64,000 nucleotides of DNA, from positions 1-64,000 of the forward strand of contig JAEVYT010000021.1 in assembly GCA_023392615.1 (NCBI GenBank), given 5' to 3'. A program made the translations under genes and the position numbers. The notes under the pieces are model-generated. The model was not told the DNA's origin. It did not search any database and saw only the letters and a list, made by a program, of their open reading frames with translations. This document shows, piece by piece, positions 18,824 through 27,968 of the stretch; the first letter of the stretch is position 1, and every line of letters begins with the position of its first letter. This DNA is from Bacillota bacterium. GTDB lineage: Bacteria; Bacillota; Clostridia; Lachnospirales; Lachnospiraceae.

Positions 18824-20247
18824 ATGTAATTAGTAATAGTATACAGAGATATAAAAATATGCAGATTGAGGCAAAAGCATCTATATGGTATACATTATGC
18901 AACATTTTGCAAAAAGGAATTTCATTTATAGTAATTCCGATTTATGTAAGAGTATTAACAACAGGAGAGTATGGTAAGTATACAGTCTTTCAGTCATGGA
19001 GAGATGTATTAATTATATTTGCTACCCTTAATCTGTATTGCGGTATTTTTACCAAGGCTATGGTTGATTACGATGATGATAGGGATGTTTATACGTCATG
19101 CATGCAAGGACTAAGTACTGTAATCACGGTATTTACTTTGGCTGTATATCTATTATTTTCGGGCTATTGGGACAGGTTGTTTGATATGGATACAACAACT
19201 ATGTTAATGATGTTTGGGTATTTTATAACATTTCCTGCTTTTAACTTTTGGACAGTAAGAAAAAAAGTAGAGAATAAATATGTAAGCATGGTAGCGATTA
19301 CAATGCTTGTTACAGTAGCGACACCGGTTATCAGCTTGATTTTACTCATCACAACCAATATGCGTGAAAATGCAGTTATTCAGGGATATTTGCTTGTACA
19401 AATTGCAGTTGGAATCTATTTCTATATATATCAGTTTATACGAGGTAAGGTCTTTTATCACAAGAAGTATTGGATACACGGAATAAAATACAATATACCT
19501 TTAATTCCTCATTACTTGTCACTTATAGTTTTAGGACAGATTGATCGTATAATGATTAAGAAATACTGTGGTAATGATAAAGCAGGTATTTATAGTTTGG
19601 CTTATCAATTGGCTACTATTATGAGTATTTTTGTAAACGCCATTAACGCGTCATTAATACCATGGATTTATGGGAAATTAAAAGTTCGAGACATTGATAG
19701 TATTAAGAGAACGTCGAGGCTGTTATGTATATTAATAGCAATAGTAACAATGATTAATACACTTATTGCTCCAGAGGTTGTTATGATCGTTGGTACCAGT
19801 GAGTATCGACAAGCAATATGGTTAATTCCATCAGTTTCACTTAGTGTATACTTTACTTTTTGTTATAATTTATTTGCAAATGTTGAGTTTTATTATAATG
19901 AGACACGTTATGTAATGATTGCATCGATGGTAGGAGCTGTGTTAAACATATTATTGAATATCATATTTATTCCAAGATATGGATTTCTTGCGGCTGGTTA
20001 TACAACCCTTGTATGTTATTTTGTTTTCATGATTATGCATTATTTATTCATGCGCAAGATATGTAGAAAAGAGAAATTGGGATCATATGTTTATGATAAT
20101 AGAGCTATTGGTTTGATTTCTATAGTCCTTTTTATTCTAAGTTTATTAAGTATGCTCATATACGATATAGTTATAGCAAGATACTTGATAATAGTGGTTT
20201 TGAGCGTAGTTCTGTTTAAAAATAAAAAATATCTATTGAGGGAGTAA
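18820..20247 (+). CDS. wzx: Wzx-type polysaccharide flippase (first copy)
   Basis: A 475-residue MATE/MOP-superfamily membrane protein with about twelve to fourteen helices. The N terminus with LQKGISFIVIPIYVRVLTT and GEYGKYT is typical of oligosaccharide flippases. It would move the undecaprenyl-linked unit made by module A across the membrane. Its ATG overlaps the stop codon of the preceding transferase. Confidence 0.88.
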   Translation: MNVISNSIQRYKNMQIEAKASIWYTLCNILQKGISFIVIPIYVRVLTTGEYGKYTVFQSWRDVLIIFATLNLYCGIFTKAMVDYDDDRDVYTSCMQGLSTVITVFTLAVYLLFSGYWDRLFDMDTTTMLMMFGYFITFPAFNFWTVRKKVENKYVSMVAITMLVTVATPVISLILLITTNMRENAVIQGYLLVQIAVGIYFYIYQFIRGKVFYHKKYWIHGIKYNIPLIPHYLSLIVLGQIDRIMIKKYCGNDKAGIYSLAYQLATIMSIFVNAINASLIPWIYGKLKVRDIDSIKRTSRLLCILIAIVTMINTLIAPEVVMIVGTSEYRQAIWLIPSVSLSVYFTFCYNLFANVEFYYNETRYVMIASMVGAVLNILLNIIFIPRYGFLAAGYTTLVCYFVFMIMHYLFMRKICRKEKLGSYVYDNRAIGLISIVLFILSLLSMLIYDIVIARYLIIVVLSVVLFKNKKYLLRE

Positions 20248-20253
20248 TAAGGA

Positions 20254-21429
20254 ATGGCAAAGAATGAAACTGTAAAAAAACAGATTACTTTTATTTATAT
20301 GGATTCTGTTGAAAGAGCAATATTCTTACCGTTAGCAGAAGAAGCAGAAAAAAGAGGCTATAACGTAAAGCTTACAGATAATAAGTTCGAAAAATGCGAG
20401 ATAGGATTTTATTGCCAACATAGGAATTTCCCTCAGTTTAGTAAATTCTCTGTTGTTATGCTTCATGATATAGTGCAGCAGTATAGTAATTGGCCGGATA
20501 TTTGGTTTTTAGAACCATGGAATAAGTATGATGTGGGTATTTTGCCTAGTAATCGATGGGTTGAAAATTGGAAACAGTGTTCAGAAAAATTTTATGCAGT
20601 GCCTAAGGCAGGTATGTACAAAATAGGATGGCCTAAAGCTGATAAAATAGCTTCTATTGATCCAACTAATTATAAGCATGAATTCTTTCAAAAATATAAT
20701 TTAGATCCGGAGAAAAGAACCGTACTTTATGCACCAGCTTGGGAAAATGATGGTAAACAAGATGATTTTGTTCAGGCTTTAACTAAGTTAAATGTCAATA
20801 TACTAATAAAACAATATCCAGCGGATAATCGATTATTTCCAGAGATGGCGAAAGAAATAGAAAGAATGCGTTTATTACATAAGGACAATCCTCGTGTAAC
20901 TATTTTAAATCCACAAATGAATATCTTTGAAGTTATTGCTGTATCGGATATATTGGTATCAGATGAATCATCAACAATGTGTGAAGCAATTATGATGGGC
21001 GTTCCATCAATTTCAGTGTCTAACTGGTTAATTCCTGATGTTGTACCTAGTAGATACCCTGCATGTGACTATGATTTTGTGGAAATGACTTTAAAAGAGA
21101 ACCTAACGGAGTGTGTTAAAAATATAATTGATCACTACGATATGTACAAGGAAAAGGCGCTTACTTTTAGCAAGAATAATTTTTCGAATATCGGTAAATC
21201 TTCGAAAATGATTATGGATATTATCGACAGCTATGTGGAAGGTAGGGAATGTCCATATTCTAAATTAATGCCTAAAAATAAAGTCAGGCTAAGTATAAAA
21301 AAGTATTTACTATTTAAATATGAGTGTACTAAGCGAGAGATTTATTATAACTTTTGTGAACGGATACCAGCATTAATGATTCTATGGAAAACGTTGCGAA
21401 AATGCAAAAGCCTTGTAAGTCGTTCATAA
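20254..21429 (+). CDS. Second CDP-glycerol glycerophosphotransferase-like protein
   Basis: A 391-residue protein whose C-terminal half fits the pfam04464 fold: VLYAPAWEND (about residues 158-167), KQYPADNRL and ILVSDESSTMCEAIMMGVPS (about 233-252) correspond to the family's nucleotide-binding and substrate motifs. The N-terminal half differs from the 17561 protein. It may transfer glycerol phosphate or another CDP-linked alditol. It is the last gene before the terminator at 21508. Confidence 0.72.
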   Translation: MAKNETVKKQITFIYMDSVERAIFLPLAEEAEKRGYNVKLTDNKFEKCEIGFYCQHRNFPQFSKFSVVMLHDIVQQYSNWPDIWFLEPWNKYDVGILPSNRWVENWKQCSEKFYAVPKAGMYKIGWPKADKIASIDPTNYKHEFFQKYNLDPEKRTVLYAPAWENDGKQDDFVQALTKLNVNILIKQYPADNRLFPEMAKEIERMRLLHKDNPRVTILNPQMNIFEVIAVSDILVSDESSTMCEAIMMGVPSISVSNWLIPDVVPSRYPACDYDFVEMTLKENLTECVKNIIDHYDMYKEKALTFSKNNFSNIGKSSKMIMDIIDSYVEGRECPYSKLMPKNKVRLSIKKYLLFKYECTKREIYYNFCERIPALMILWKTLRKCKSLVSRS

Positions 21430-21507
21430 TTTTTACGTATAGTAATGAGAGAATTATAAATTTTAAATAAAATCAAGGTATATATAAATGCATTAATACT
21501 AATTTAT

Positions 21508-21560
21508 AGTCCGTTGAATGTTGTGATAGAAAATTAATCACTATGTTCTTCGGACTTTTT
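21508..21560 (+). terminator. Intrinsic terminator ending module A
   Basis: AGTCCG (21508-21513) pairs with CGGACT (21551-21556), with an inner GTGAT/ATCAC stem, and five T residues follow the stem. It separates the first polysaccharide module from the lic-like operon. Confidence 0.65.
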
Positions 21561-21624
21561 ATTGGATTAAATGCGGCCATGAAAATATTAATTCGGTATA
21601 GAAGAGTTTATAATATAAGAAAAC

Positions 21625-21652
21625 TTGACTTGATTCATCAAAGTGCTATAAT
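21625..21652 (+). promoter_or_regulatory. Promoter of the lic-like operon
   Basis: TTGACT (21625-21630) and TATAAT (21647-21652) are 16 bp apart. The predicted start lies about 30 bases upstream of the fusion gene. Confidence 0.65.
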
Positions 21653-21688
21653 GATGATTAGTTCACGAAAATGAGAGAGGGGTATTAT

Positions 21689-23467
21689 ATGAACAATCAA
21701 GAAAAAGATCTTATTAAAATAATGTTTAAGAATCCTTTTATTAATCAAAGACTGTTGACAGAATTATCGGGAATATCACTTGGTAAAGTAAATCAATCAC
21801 TAAAGACATTACAAGCAGAAGATTACCTAGATACTAATATGAAGTTAACAAATCGGGCATATAGTTTGATTGACAATAATAAGCCCAGGAATGCCATTAT
21901 TCTTGCAGCTGGGTACGGAATGAGAATGATTCCAATCAACACAGAAATTCCAAAAGGATTAATTAAAGTTCATGATGAAGTATTAATAGAACGATTAATT
22001 AACCAGCTCCATGATTGTAATGTTTTTGATATTACTATAGTTGTGGGGTTTATGAAAGAATCTTATGAGTATTTAATAGATAAATATAATGTGAAGTTTA
22101 AGGTTAATGTTGATTATGGAATTAAAAATAATTTGCACACATTAAACTTAGTTGCAGATATAATTGGAAATACTTATATTTTGCCTTGTGATATTTGGTG
22201 CGGAGAAAACCCATTTAGCAAAATCGAATTATATTCCTGGTATATGGTTAGCGATATGTTTGATGATGAAAGTGATGTACGTGTTAATAGAAAGCAAGAA
22301 TTGGTGAAGACTAATAACGGCGGTAATCAAATGATTGGCATTACATATATTACAAAGGATGATTCAAATGTTTTGATTAATAATTTGAAGGAATATGATA
22401 AGAGTAATAAATATATAACAAGCTTTTGGGAAGAAGCTTTATATAATCGGGATCGCATGTATGTCATTGCAAAAGTTGCAAATTCCAAAAATACATATGA
22501 AATAAATACTTTTGAACAATTACGAGAAATAGATGATCAATCAGAGCATTTAAGAAGCGAAACTTTAGAATTAATTGCTTCAGTGTTTAATACCACAGTG
22601 GCTGAAATTGAAGAAATTACTACAATAAAAAAAGGTATGACAAATCGATCGTTTTTGTTTAAATGTAAAGAAAAAAAATATATAATGCGTATTCCAGGAG
22701 AAGGAACAGATAAAATAATTAATCGATATCAGGAATACAATGTATACAATGTTATAAAAGATTTAGGAATATGTGATGATATCTATTATATCAATCCTAA
22801 CAATGGCTTTAAGATATCTGGTTATTTTGAAAATGTTAGAGTATGTGATGCAGAAGATATGAATGATGTTGCCAAATGTATGAAAAAGTTAAGAGAGGTT
22901 CATGAGATGCGACTAGAAGTAGATCATACCTTTGATATATTTGGACAAATTGATTATTATGAATCTCTTTGGGGTGGAGATGTTTCTATATATTCTGATT
23001 ACAATGAGACAAAGAAAAAGATCATGGAATTAAAAGAATTTATCGATAAGCAGGATAAATGTTGGTCATTAGCCCATATCGATGCAATTAGTGATAACTT
23101 TTTGTTTGTTAAATCGGATAATAATGCAGATGCACCTGAAGAAACTAAAATAATTGATTGGGAATATGCAGGAATGCAAGATAGTTGTGTTGATGTGGCA
23201 ATGTTTGCGTTATATGCACTTTATGATCGTGAACAAATAGAACAATTAATTGATGCATATTACTACGATGGATGTGATAAATCAGTTAGGCTCAAAATTT
23301 ACGCCTATATAGCAGTATGTGGACTCTTATGGAGTAATTGGTGCGAGTATAAGAGACATTTAGGAGTTGAATTTGGTGAGTACTCTTTGAGGCAGTATAG
23401 ATATGCAAAAGACTATTATAAAATATTTAAAGAAGAGTTTGCTGTGAAAGGAGATATCACAAAGTAA
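21689..23467 (+). CDS. Winged-helix / nucleotidyltransferase / choline-kinase fusion (LicC-LicA-like)
   Basis: The start at 21689 follows GAGAGGGG and gives 592 residues; an ATG at 21671 would put that site inside the gene. Residues 1-60 look like a winged helix (NQRLLTELSGISLGKVNQSL). Residues about 67-285 form a nucleotidyltransferase with NAIILAAGYGMRM and PKGLIKV. Residues about 310-592 form an APH/choline-kinase domain with the catalytic loop HIDAISDN (about 463-470) and the metal-binding IDWEYAG (about 489-495). By analogy with pneumococcal LicA and LicC it should phosphorylate choline and activate it to CDP-choline. The winged helix may serve feedback regulation, which is inference. 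Confidence 0.82.
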   Translation: MNNQEKDLIKIMFKNPFINQRLLTELSGISLGKVNQSLKTLQAEDYLDTNMKLTNRAYSLIDNNKPRNAIILAAGYGMRMIPINTEIPKGLIKVHDEVLIERLINQLHDCNVFDITIVVGFMKESYEYLIDKYNVKFKVNVDYGIKNNLHTLNLVADIIGNTYILPCDIWCGENPFSKIELYSWYMVSDMFDDESDVRVNRKQELVKTNNGGNQMIGITYITKDDSNVLINNLKEYDKSNKYITSFWEEALYNRDRMYVIAKVANSKNTYEINTFEQLREIDDQSEHLRSETLELIASVFNTTVAEIEEITTIKKGMTNRSFLFKCKEKKYIMRIPGEGTDKIINRYQEYNVYNVIKDLGICDDIYYINPNNGFKISGYFENVRVCDAEDMNDVAKCMKKLREVHEMRLEVDHTFDIFGQIDYYESLWGGDVSIYSDYNETKKKIMELKEFIDKQDKCWSLAHIDAISDNFLFVKSDNNADAPEETKIIDWEYAGMQDSCVDVAMFALYALYDREQIEQLIDAYYYDGCDKSVRLKIYAYIAVCGLLWSNWCEYKRHLGVEFGEYSLRQYRYAKDYYKIFKEEFAVKGDITK

Positions 23468-23468
23468 A

Positions 23469-24191
23469 ATGAATTCGAATTATCAAATAAAAAGAGCAAT
23501 AATTATGGCTGCGGGTCAAGGGAATCGTATGAAGCCAGTATCTGAGAAAATACCCAAACCATTGATAAAAGTTAATGGGAAGAGAATGATTGATACAATC
23601 ATAGAAGGATTACATGAAAATGATATTACAGAAATATATGTAGTAGTTGGCTACTTAAAAGAACAGTTTAAGGATTTGGAAATTGAGTATGCGGGTGTTA
23701 CGCTAATAGAAAATCCTTATTATGCAACATGTAATAACATATCGTCGTTGTATGTAGCACGTGAATATCTTGCCGATTGCATCATTTTGGATGGCGATCA
23801 GATTATTTATAATCCCAAGATATTAACACCGTACTTTGATCGATCAGGGTATTGTAGTGTATGGACAGATGAGGATACGAATGAATGGTTACAAACAGTT
23901 GAGAACGGAATTGTGGTTTCCTGCAGTAGGAATGGAGGGAAAGGGGGATGGCAATTATTCAGTGTATCGAAGTGGAATAAAGAAGATGGTAATAAACTGA
24001 GGTATTTTCTGCAGATAGAGTTCGATAAAAATATGAACCGAGATATCTATTGGGATGATATTGCAATGTTTTGTTACCCAGAGCAATTTCAATTAGGAGT
24101 TCAACCAATCGATAAAGAAGACATTGTAGAGATTGATAACTTTTCGGAGCTGCTGGCAATTGATGATTCTTATAAATCGTATATAGTGTAG
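23469..24191 (+). CDS. licC: LicC-like nucleotidyltransferase
   Basis: A 240-residue nucleotidyltransferase close to choline-phosphate cytidylyltransferase LicC. It shows RAIIMAAGQGNRMKPVSEKIPKPL at the N terminus, the NNISSLYVAREYL motif typical of LicC, and ILDGDQII for metal binding. It starts two bases after the fusion gene, whose last codons contain AAAGGAGA as its ribosome-binding site. Because the fusion also has a nucleotidyltransferase domain, the two enzymes may be redundant or handle different amino-alcohol phosphates. Confidence 0.82.
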   Translation: MNSNYQIKRAIIMAAGQGNRMKPVSEKIPKPLIKVNGKRMIDTIIEGLHENDITEIYVVVGYLKEQFKDLEIEYAGVTLIENPYYATCNNISSLYVAREYLADCIILDGDQIIYNPKILTPYFDRSGYCSVWTDEDTNEWLQTVENGIVVSCSRNGGKGGWQLFSVSKWNKEDGNKLRYFLQIEFDKNMNRDIYWDDIAMFCYPEQFQLGVQPIDKEDIVEIDNFSELLAIDDSYKSYIV

Positions 24192-24275
24192 TTTTAATTA
24201 TATTAACGATTATAAAGAAAAATATATTTACGAAATGATGAACTTGTAAGTACCTTAAGAGAAGGAGATATGATA

Positions 24276-25367
24276 ATGAATACAGAAAATAGTTATTTGG
24301 ATACAGCAGCAATCACTGCAAAAACGAAACTGTCATCCCAGTTTCTTAGGAAAGGAATAGCAATTGCGTTAATCTCTGGTTTAATGTATGGTCTTTATTC
24401 AGCGTTTTTAACTTTAGGAATGACTAAGGGTGTATGGAATGATTGGTATGGTGTAAATTCAGCGGCACTTTCCGCATTTGCAATAACGTATCTATTAGGT
24501 GCAGTAGGTAGTGCTGTAAATGATACCTGTAGTGCAATTTTGGCGCTGGCATATGCCACTGCAAAAGGCAAATTTGGTGACTTTATAAGAACATTAAAGA
24601 CTAAACCAGGACATGTAATGATATTGGCAGCTTTAATTGGAGGACCAATTGCCAGTACAGCTTATGTTGTTGGCTTGCAAATGGCTGGATCAATTGTTAT
24701 CCCCATAACAGCCCTATGTCCCGCAATTGGTGCAATATTGGGTAGACTTCTGTTTAAACAAAAGTTAAATAAACGTATGATGTTAGGTATACTGATCTGT
24801 GTTATAGCTAGTTTTATGATAGGTAGTACCAGTATAAGCGGTGGCGCATCTAAAGACGCACTTTTAGGTATATGTATTGCTTTTATTGCAGCCCTTGGAT
24901 GGGGATTTGAAGGTTGTGTTGCTGGATATGGTACATCAATGATAGACTCAGAAATTGGTATTACAATCCGACAAGCCACCTCAGGACTTTCAAATTTAAT
25001 AATCTTAGTACCTATTTTCGGTCTCTTGGCTGGAAGTATTCCTCTTTCTACTAAATTAACAATGCAGGCATTTACTAGCGGGCCAGCGATTGGATGGTTC
25101 GTACTAAGTGGTCTTTGTTCATTCGTATCATTTATGTTTTGGTATAGGGGGAATAGTATGTGTGGAGCAGCCTTGGGTATGGCATGTAATGGAACTTATT
25201 CATTCTGGGGGCCATTCTGCTGTTGGATTGTTCTCGGTGTAATATGCGGTATAGATGGTTGGTCACTTCCTGCGATTGCATGGATTGCAGCTGTATTAAT
25301 GGTTATTGGTATATGGATTATTTCTATGAATCCTCTCGATTTATTTAAGAAAAAGGAGGAAATATAA
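24276..25367 (+). CDS. DMT-superfamily permease, LicB-like candidate choline importer
   Basis: A 363-residue membrane protein with about ten helices and two EamA-like halves (for example IPITALCPAIGAILGRLLF and MVIGIWIISMNP). AAGGAG lies eight bases before the ATG at 24276, which is preferred to the ATG at 24270. The neighbouring kinase and nucleotidyltransferases suggest that it imports choline or a related amino alcohol, as LicB does. It is longer than typical LicB (about 290 residues), with a larger N-terminal region, so the substrate is not certain. Confidence 0.7.
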   Translation: MNTENSYLDTAAITAKTKLSSQFLRKGIAIALISGLMYGLYSAFLTLGMTKGVWNDWYGVNSAALSAFAITYLLGAVGSAVNDTCSAILALAYATAKGKFGDFIRTLKTKPGHVMILAALIGGPIASTAYVVGLQMAGSIVIPITALCPAIGAILGRLLFKQKLNKRMMLGILICVIASFMIGSTSISGGASKDALLGICIAFIAALGWGFEGCVAGYGTSMIDSEIGITIRQATSGLSNLIILVPIFGLLAGSIPLSTKLTMQAFTSGPAIGWFVLSGLCSFVSFMFWYRGNSMCGAALGMACNGTYSFWGPFCCWIVLGVICGIDGWSLPAIAWIAAVLMVIGIWIISMNPLDLFKKKEEI

Positions 25368-25368
25368 G

Positions 25369-25635
25369 ATGAAGCCTCTTAATTATGCAATACTCAAACA
25401 CTTTACCAAGGTAAAAGAAGCTTGTGCCGAGGATGTAATTGAAGCCTTAAAAGGAGAGTACGGACATTTTAAAGCACTAAAAAGAGATGCAGTGGTATCA
25501 GCATTGATGACAGCCGAAGCCAACGGTTTAATAGAAGAGACTCGATTCGAGTTTGATACTAATGGGATACTTAGAGTTTACTACCATGCACATGATGAAG
25601 GTGCAGCAACAATTAATAAGTATATTAAGGATTAA
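25369..25635 (+). CDS. Small winged-helix-like partner of the permease
   Basis: An 88-residue soluble protein starting one base after the permease stop, with GGAGG placed for its start. The sequence reads as three helices followed by a beta hairpin (RFEFDTNGILRVYYHAH), compatible with a small winged helix. It has no signal peptide or membrane segment. It might regulate the operon or the permease. No known family was recognised. Confidence 0.6.
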   Translation: MKPLNYAILKHFTKVKEACAEDVIEALKGEYGHFKALKRDAVVSALMTAEANGLIEETRFEFDTNGILRVYYHAHDEGAATINKYIKD

Positions 25636-25664
25636 TTTTCTTAAAGCAAATAGACATGCAGTAG

Positions 25665-25693
25665 CAAGCTATCTCTTATTTAGGGATAGCTTG
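25665..25693 (+). terminator. Terminator-like hairpin after the lic-like operon
   Basis: CAAGCTATCTC (25665-25675) pairs with GGGATAGCTTG (25683-25693) over 11 positions with one wobble and a 7-base loop. The following T-run is short (TTT), so termination may be partial. Confidence 0.5.
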
Positions 25694-25806
25694 TTTGACG
25701 ATATACACGAATGATATAATATTTAATGTGAAATTAGAGTAATATTAACTTATTTCATTAACTTGGAAGTTATGGTTAAATTAACGTGGTTTTTAGACAA
25801 TGTAGG

Positions 25807-25815
25807 TGGTATAAT
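25807..25815 (+). promoter_or_regulatory. Extended -10 promoter before glf
   Basis: TGGTATAAT is an exact extended -10 element (TGnTATAAT) about 140 bases before the glf start. The -35 region is poor. A second weaker candidate is TTGACG (25695-25700) with TATAAT (25715-25720) at a short 14-bp spacing. Confidence 0.45.
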
Positions 25816-25955
25816 GAAATGTATTGTTAGATTCAAGATCTCAATAAGTTCTTATGAAATTCCTGTCTCTTACAATCTAAATAAATTTCAAGTTAGGTTA
25901 GCGTTATAAAGTATATATGAGAATTACAATAAATTAACAAACGGTGGTGAAAATT

Positions 25956-27050
25956 ATGTATGATTATCTTATAGTAGGTGCAGGTTTATTCGGAGCTACA
26001 TTAGCAAGAGAGGCAACAAAGAATGGAAAATCAGCACTGGTTATTGACAAACGACCTAATATTGCTGGTAATGTTTATACGGAAGAAATTGAAGGAATTA
26101 ATGTCCATAAATACGGGGCTCATATATTTCATACAAATAATAAAAGAGTATGGGAATATGTAAATCAATTTATAGAATTCAATCGTTTTACAAATTCACC
26201 GGTAGCAAATTATCATGGGGAGCTTTATTCTTTGCCCTTCAATATGTATACCTTCAATAAGATGTGGGGGGTAGTTACGCCGGAAGAAGCTGCGGAGAAG
26301 ATTGAGGAACAGAAGAAAGCGGCTGGGATTACTGAACCAAAGAATCTGGAGGAACAGGCTATTTCACTGGTGGGTACAGATATCTATGAAAAATTAATTA
26401 AAGGATATACAGAGAAGCAATGGGGACGCCCCTGTAATCAGCTTCCTGCATTCATAATTAAGAGACTTCCGGTGAGATTAACCTTCGATAATAATTACTT
26501 CAACGCATTATATCAGGGTATCCCAATGGGTGGATATACGAAGATGGTTTCTAATATGTTGGAGGGGATTGAAATCAGACTGGGAGTGGATTATCTTCAG
26601 AATAAGCAGGAATTAGATGCTTTGGCTACGAAGGTGATTTATACCGGCCCAATTGATGCATATTTTGAATACAAGTTAGGTACTTTGGAATATCGTTCAG
26701 TACGGTTTGAGACTGAGACATTGGACAAGCCAAACTTCCAAGGAAATGCCGCTGTAAATTACACTGATAGTGAGACGCCATATACTCGTATCATTGAACA
26801 TAAATGGTTTGAGTTTGGAGATCAGCCTAAGACAGTAATTAGTCGTGAATATAGTTCCGAATGGCAACCTGGTGACGAACCGTATTATCCCGTTAATGAT
26901 GAAAAGAACGGTAAGCTTTATGAGGAGTATAAAAAGATGGCCTCTCAGGAAGATAACGTCATATTTGGCGGCCGACTTGGAGAGTACAAATATTATGATA
27001 TGGATGCAGTGATTTTATCTGCTTTAGAAATGTGTGATAAACTGTTTTAA
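25956..27050 (+). CDS. glf: UDP-galactopyranose mutase
   Basis: Flavoenzyme that interconverts UDP-galactopyranose and UDP-galactofuranose. The start at 25956 follows GGTGGTG and yields MYDYLIVGAGLFGATLAREA, the usual FAD-binding N terminus. The 364-residue length fits. Conserved GNVYTEEIEGINVHKYGAH, the GYTEKQWGR region and GGRLGEYKYYDMD near the C terminus are present. It stands alone between its own promoter and terminator and implies galactofuranose in one of the polymers. Confidence 0.95.
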   Translation: MYDYLIVGAGLFGATLAREATKNGKSALVIDKRPNIAGNVYTEEIEGINVHKYGAHIFHTNNKRVWEYVNQFIEFNRFTNSPVANYHGELYSLPFNMYTFNKMWGVVTPEEAAEKIEEQKKAAGITEPKNLEEQAISLVGTDIYEKLIKGYTEKQWGRPCNQLPAFIIKRLPVRLTFDNNYFNALYQGIPMGGYTKMVSNMLEGIEIRLGVDYLQNKQELDALATKVIYTGPIDAYFEYKLGTLEYRSVRFETETLDKPNFQGNAAVNYTDSETPYTRIIEHKWFEFGDQPKTVISREYSSEWQPGDEPYYPVNDEKNGKLYEEYKKMASQEDNVIFGGRLGEYKYYDMDAVILSALEMCDKLF

Positions 27051-27066
27051 TTCAATATAGTGATCG

Positions 27067-27106
27067 AAGAGCCTAAAGGTAATCATAACCTTAAGGCTCT
27101 TTTTTT
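27067..27106 (+). terminator. Strong intrinsic terminator after glf
   Basis: AAGAGCCT-A-AAGGT pairs with ACCTT-A-AGGCTCTT (13 of 14 positions), followed by a run of T residues ending at 27106. Confidence 0.85.
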
Positions 27107-27262
27107 ACGCATTTATAAATATTATTGTCAGTTCTGTATATTTTCGTACAACTGTAATGCAAATGTAATTTAGAGTTGTAATAATATGTTATATGATGGC
27201 TTGTATTGTACCATAATGATTTATTTAACACTTTAATGCAATAAATTGATGTTCGAAAATAC

Positions 27263-27291
27263 TTGCACCCGAGAATCGATGTTGTTAAAAT
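27263..27291 (+). promoter_or_regulatory. Promoter of module C
   Basis: TTGCAC (27263-27268) and TAAAAT (27286-27291) are separated by 17 bp. The predicted leader before the epimerase gene is about 97 nt. Confidence 0.5.
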
Positions 27292-27394
27292 GTAAAAATA
27301 TGGTATGAATATTTATGAGCAATTACTGGATCATGATCTTGTGAACTTTATATGACGGTAATGGAGGTTACGAATAGGTTGGGAGTGTAAACAT

Positions 27395-27946
27395 ATGCAG
27401 GATAAAATTGATAAGCCTATGATAATAAAAAGTTGTGAGTATGCTGATAGTCGAGGTTGTTTAACTGTTTTATCAATGTATTCAGAAGTAGATAAAGACC
27501 ATAAAATCCTTAATGTAGTTCAAATTAATACGGTATTTAGCAATAAAAAAGGGACATTAAGAGGGTTACACTTTCAAGAATCCCCTTACTCACAAGCCAA
27601 ACTTATACGCTGTTATTCAGGGAGTATCTTCAGTATAGGGGTAGATATTCGACGGGATTCTATAAATTATGGGAAAAGCACTGGGGTCATTTTGAGTAAG
27701 GAGAATAAATTATCGCAATACTTACCGCGTGGTTTTGCGCATGGGTATTTGACATTGGAGGATCACTGCTTTATCCAGTATTGTGTAGATAATCATTTTT
27801 CTAAAGAGCATGCAAAAAGTATTAGATACGATGATCCTGAGTTGAAGATAGATTGGCATATATCTGACTTTATTGGAAATGATGAATTGATAATATCAGA
27901 TAAGGATAGAGATGCCATGTGGTTTCGTGAATTGAAACAGGTTTAA
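27395..27946 (+). CDS. RmlC-like sugar nucleotide 3,5-epimerase (second copy)
   Basis: A 183-residue cupin of the dTDP-4-dehydrorhamnose 3,5-epimerase family, clearly distinct from rmlC at 11419. It has SRGCLTVLS, TLRGLHFQ with the catalytic histidine, PRGFAHGYLTLED and the SDKDRDAMWF end motif. It is paired with an SDR gene 22 bp downstream, suggesting synthesis of a second modified sugar. Whether the carrier is dTDP, CDP or GDP cannot be read from sequence. Confidence 0.8.
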   Translation: MQDKIDKPMIIKSCEYADSRGCLTVLSMYSEVDKDHKILNVVQINTVFSNKKGTLRGLHFQESPYSQAKLIRCYSGSIFSIGVDIRRDSINYGKSTGVILSKENKLSQYLPRGFAHGYLTLEDHCFIQYCVDNHFSKEHAKSIRYDDPELKIDWHISDFIGNDELIISDKDRDAMWFRELKQV

Positions 27947-27968
27947 TGATAGATTTGGAGGTAACTAT

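Larger units (their letters stand above)
27056..27394. other. Gap between glf and module C
   Basis: Besides the glf terminator and the promoter at 27263-27291, this AT-rich stretch shows no open frame with a ribosome-binding site and no strong repeat. Confidence 0.5.
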
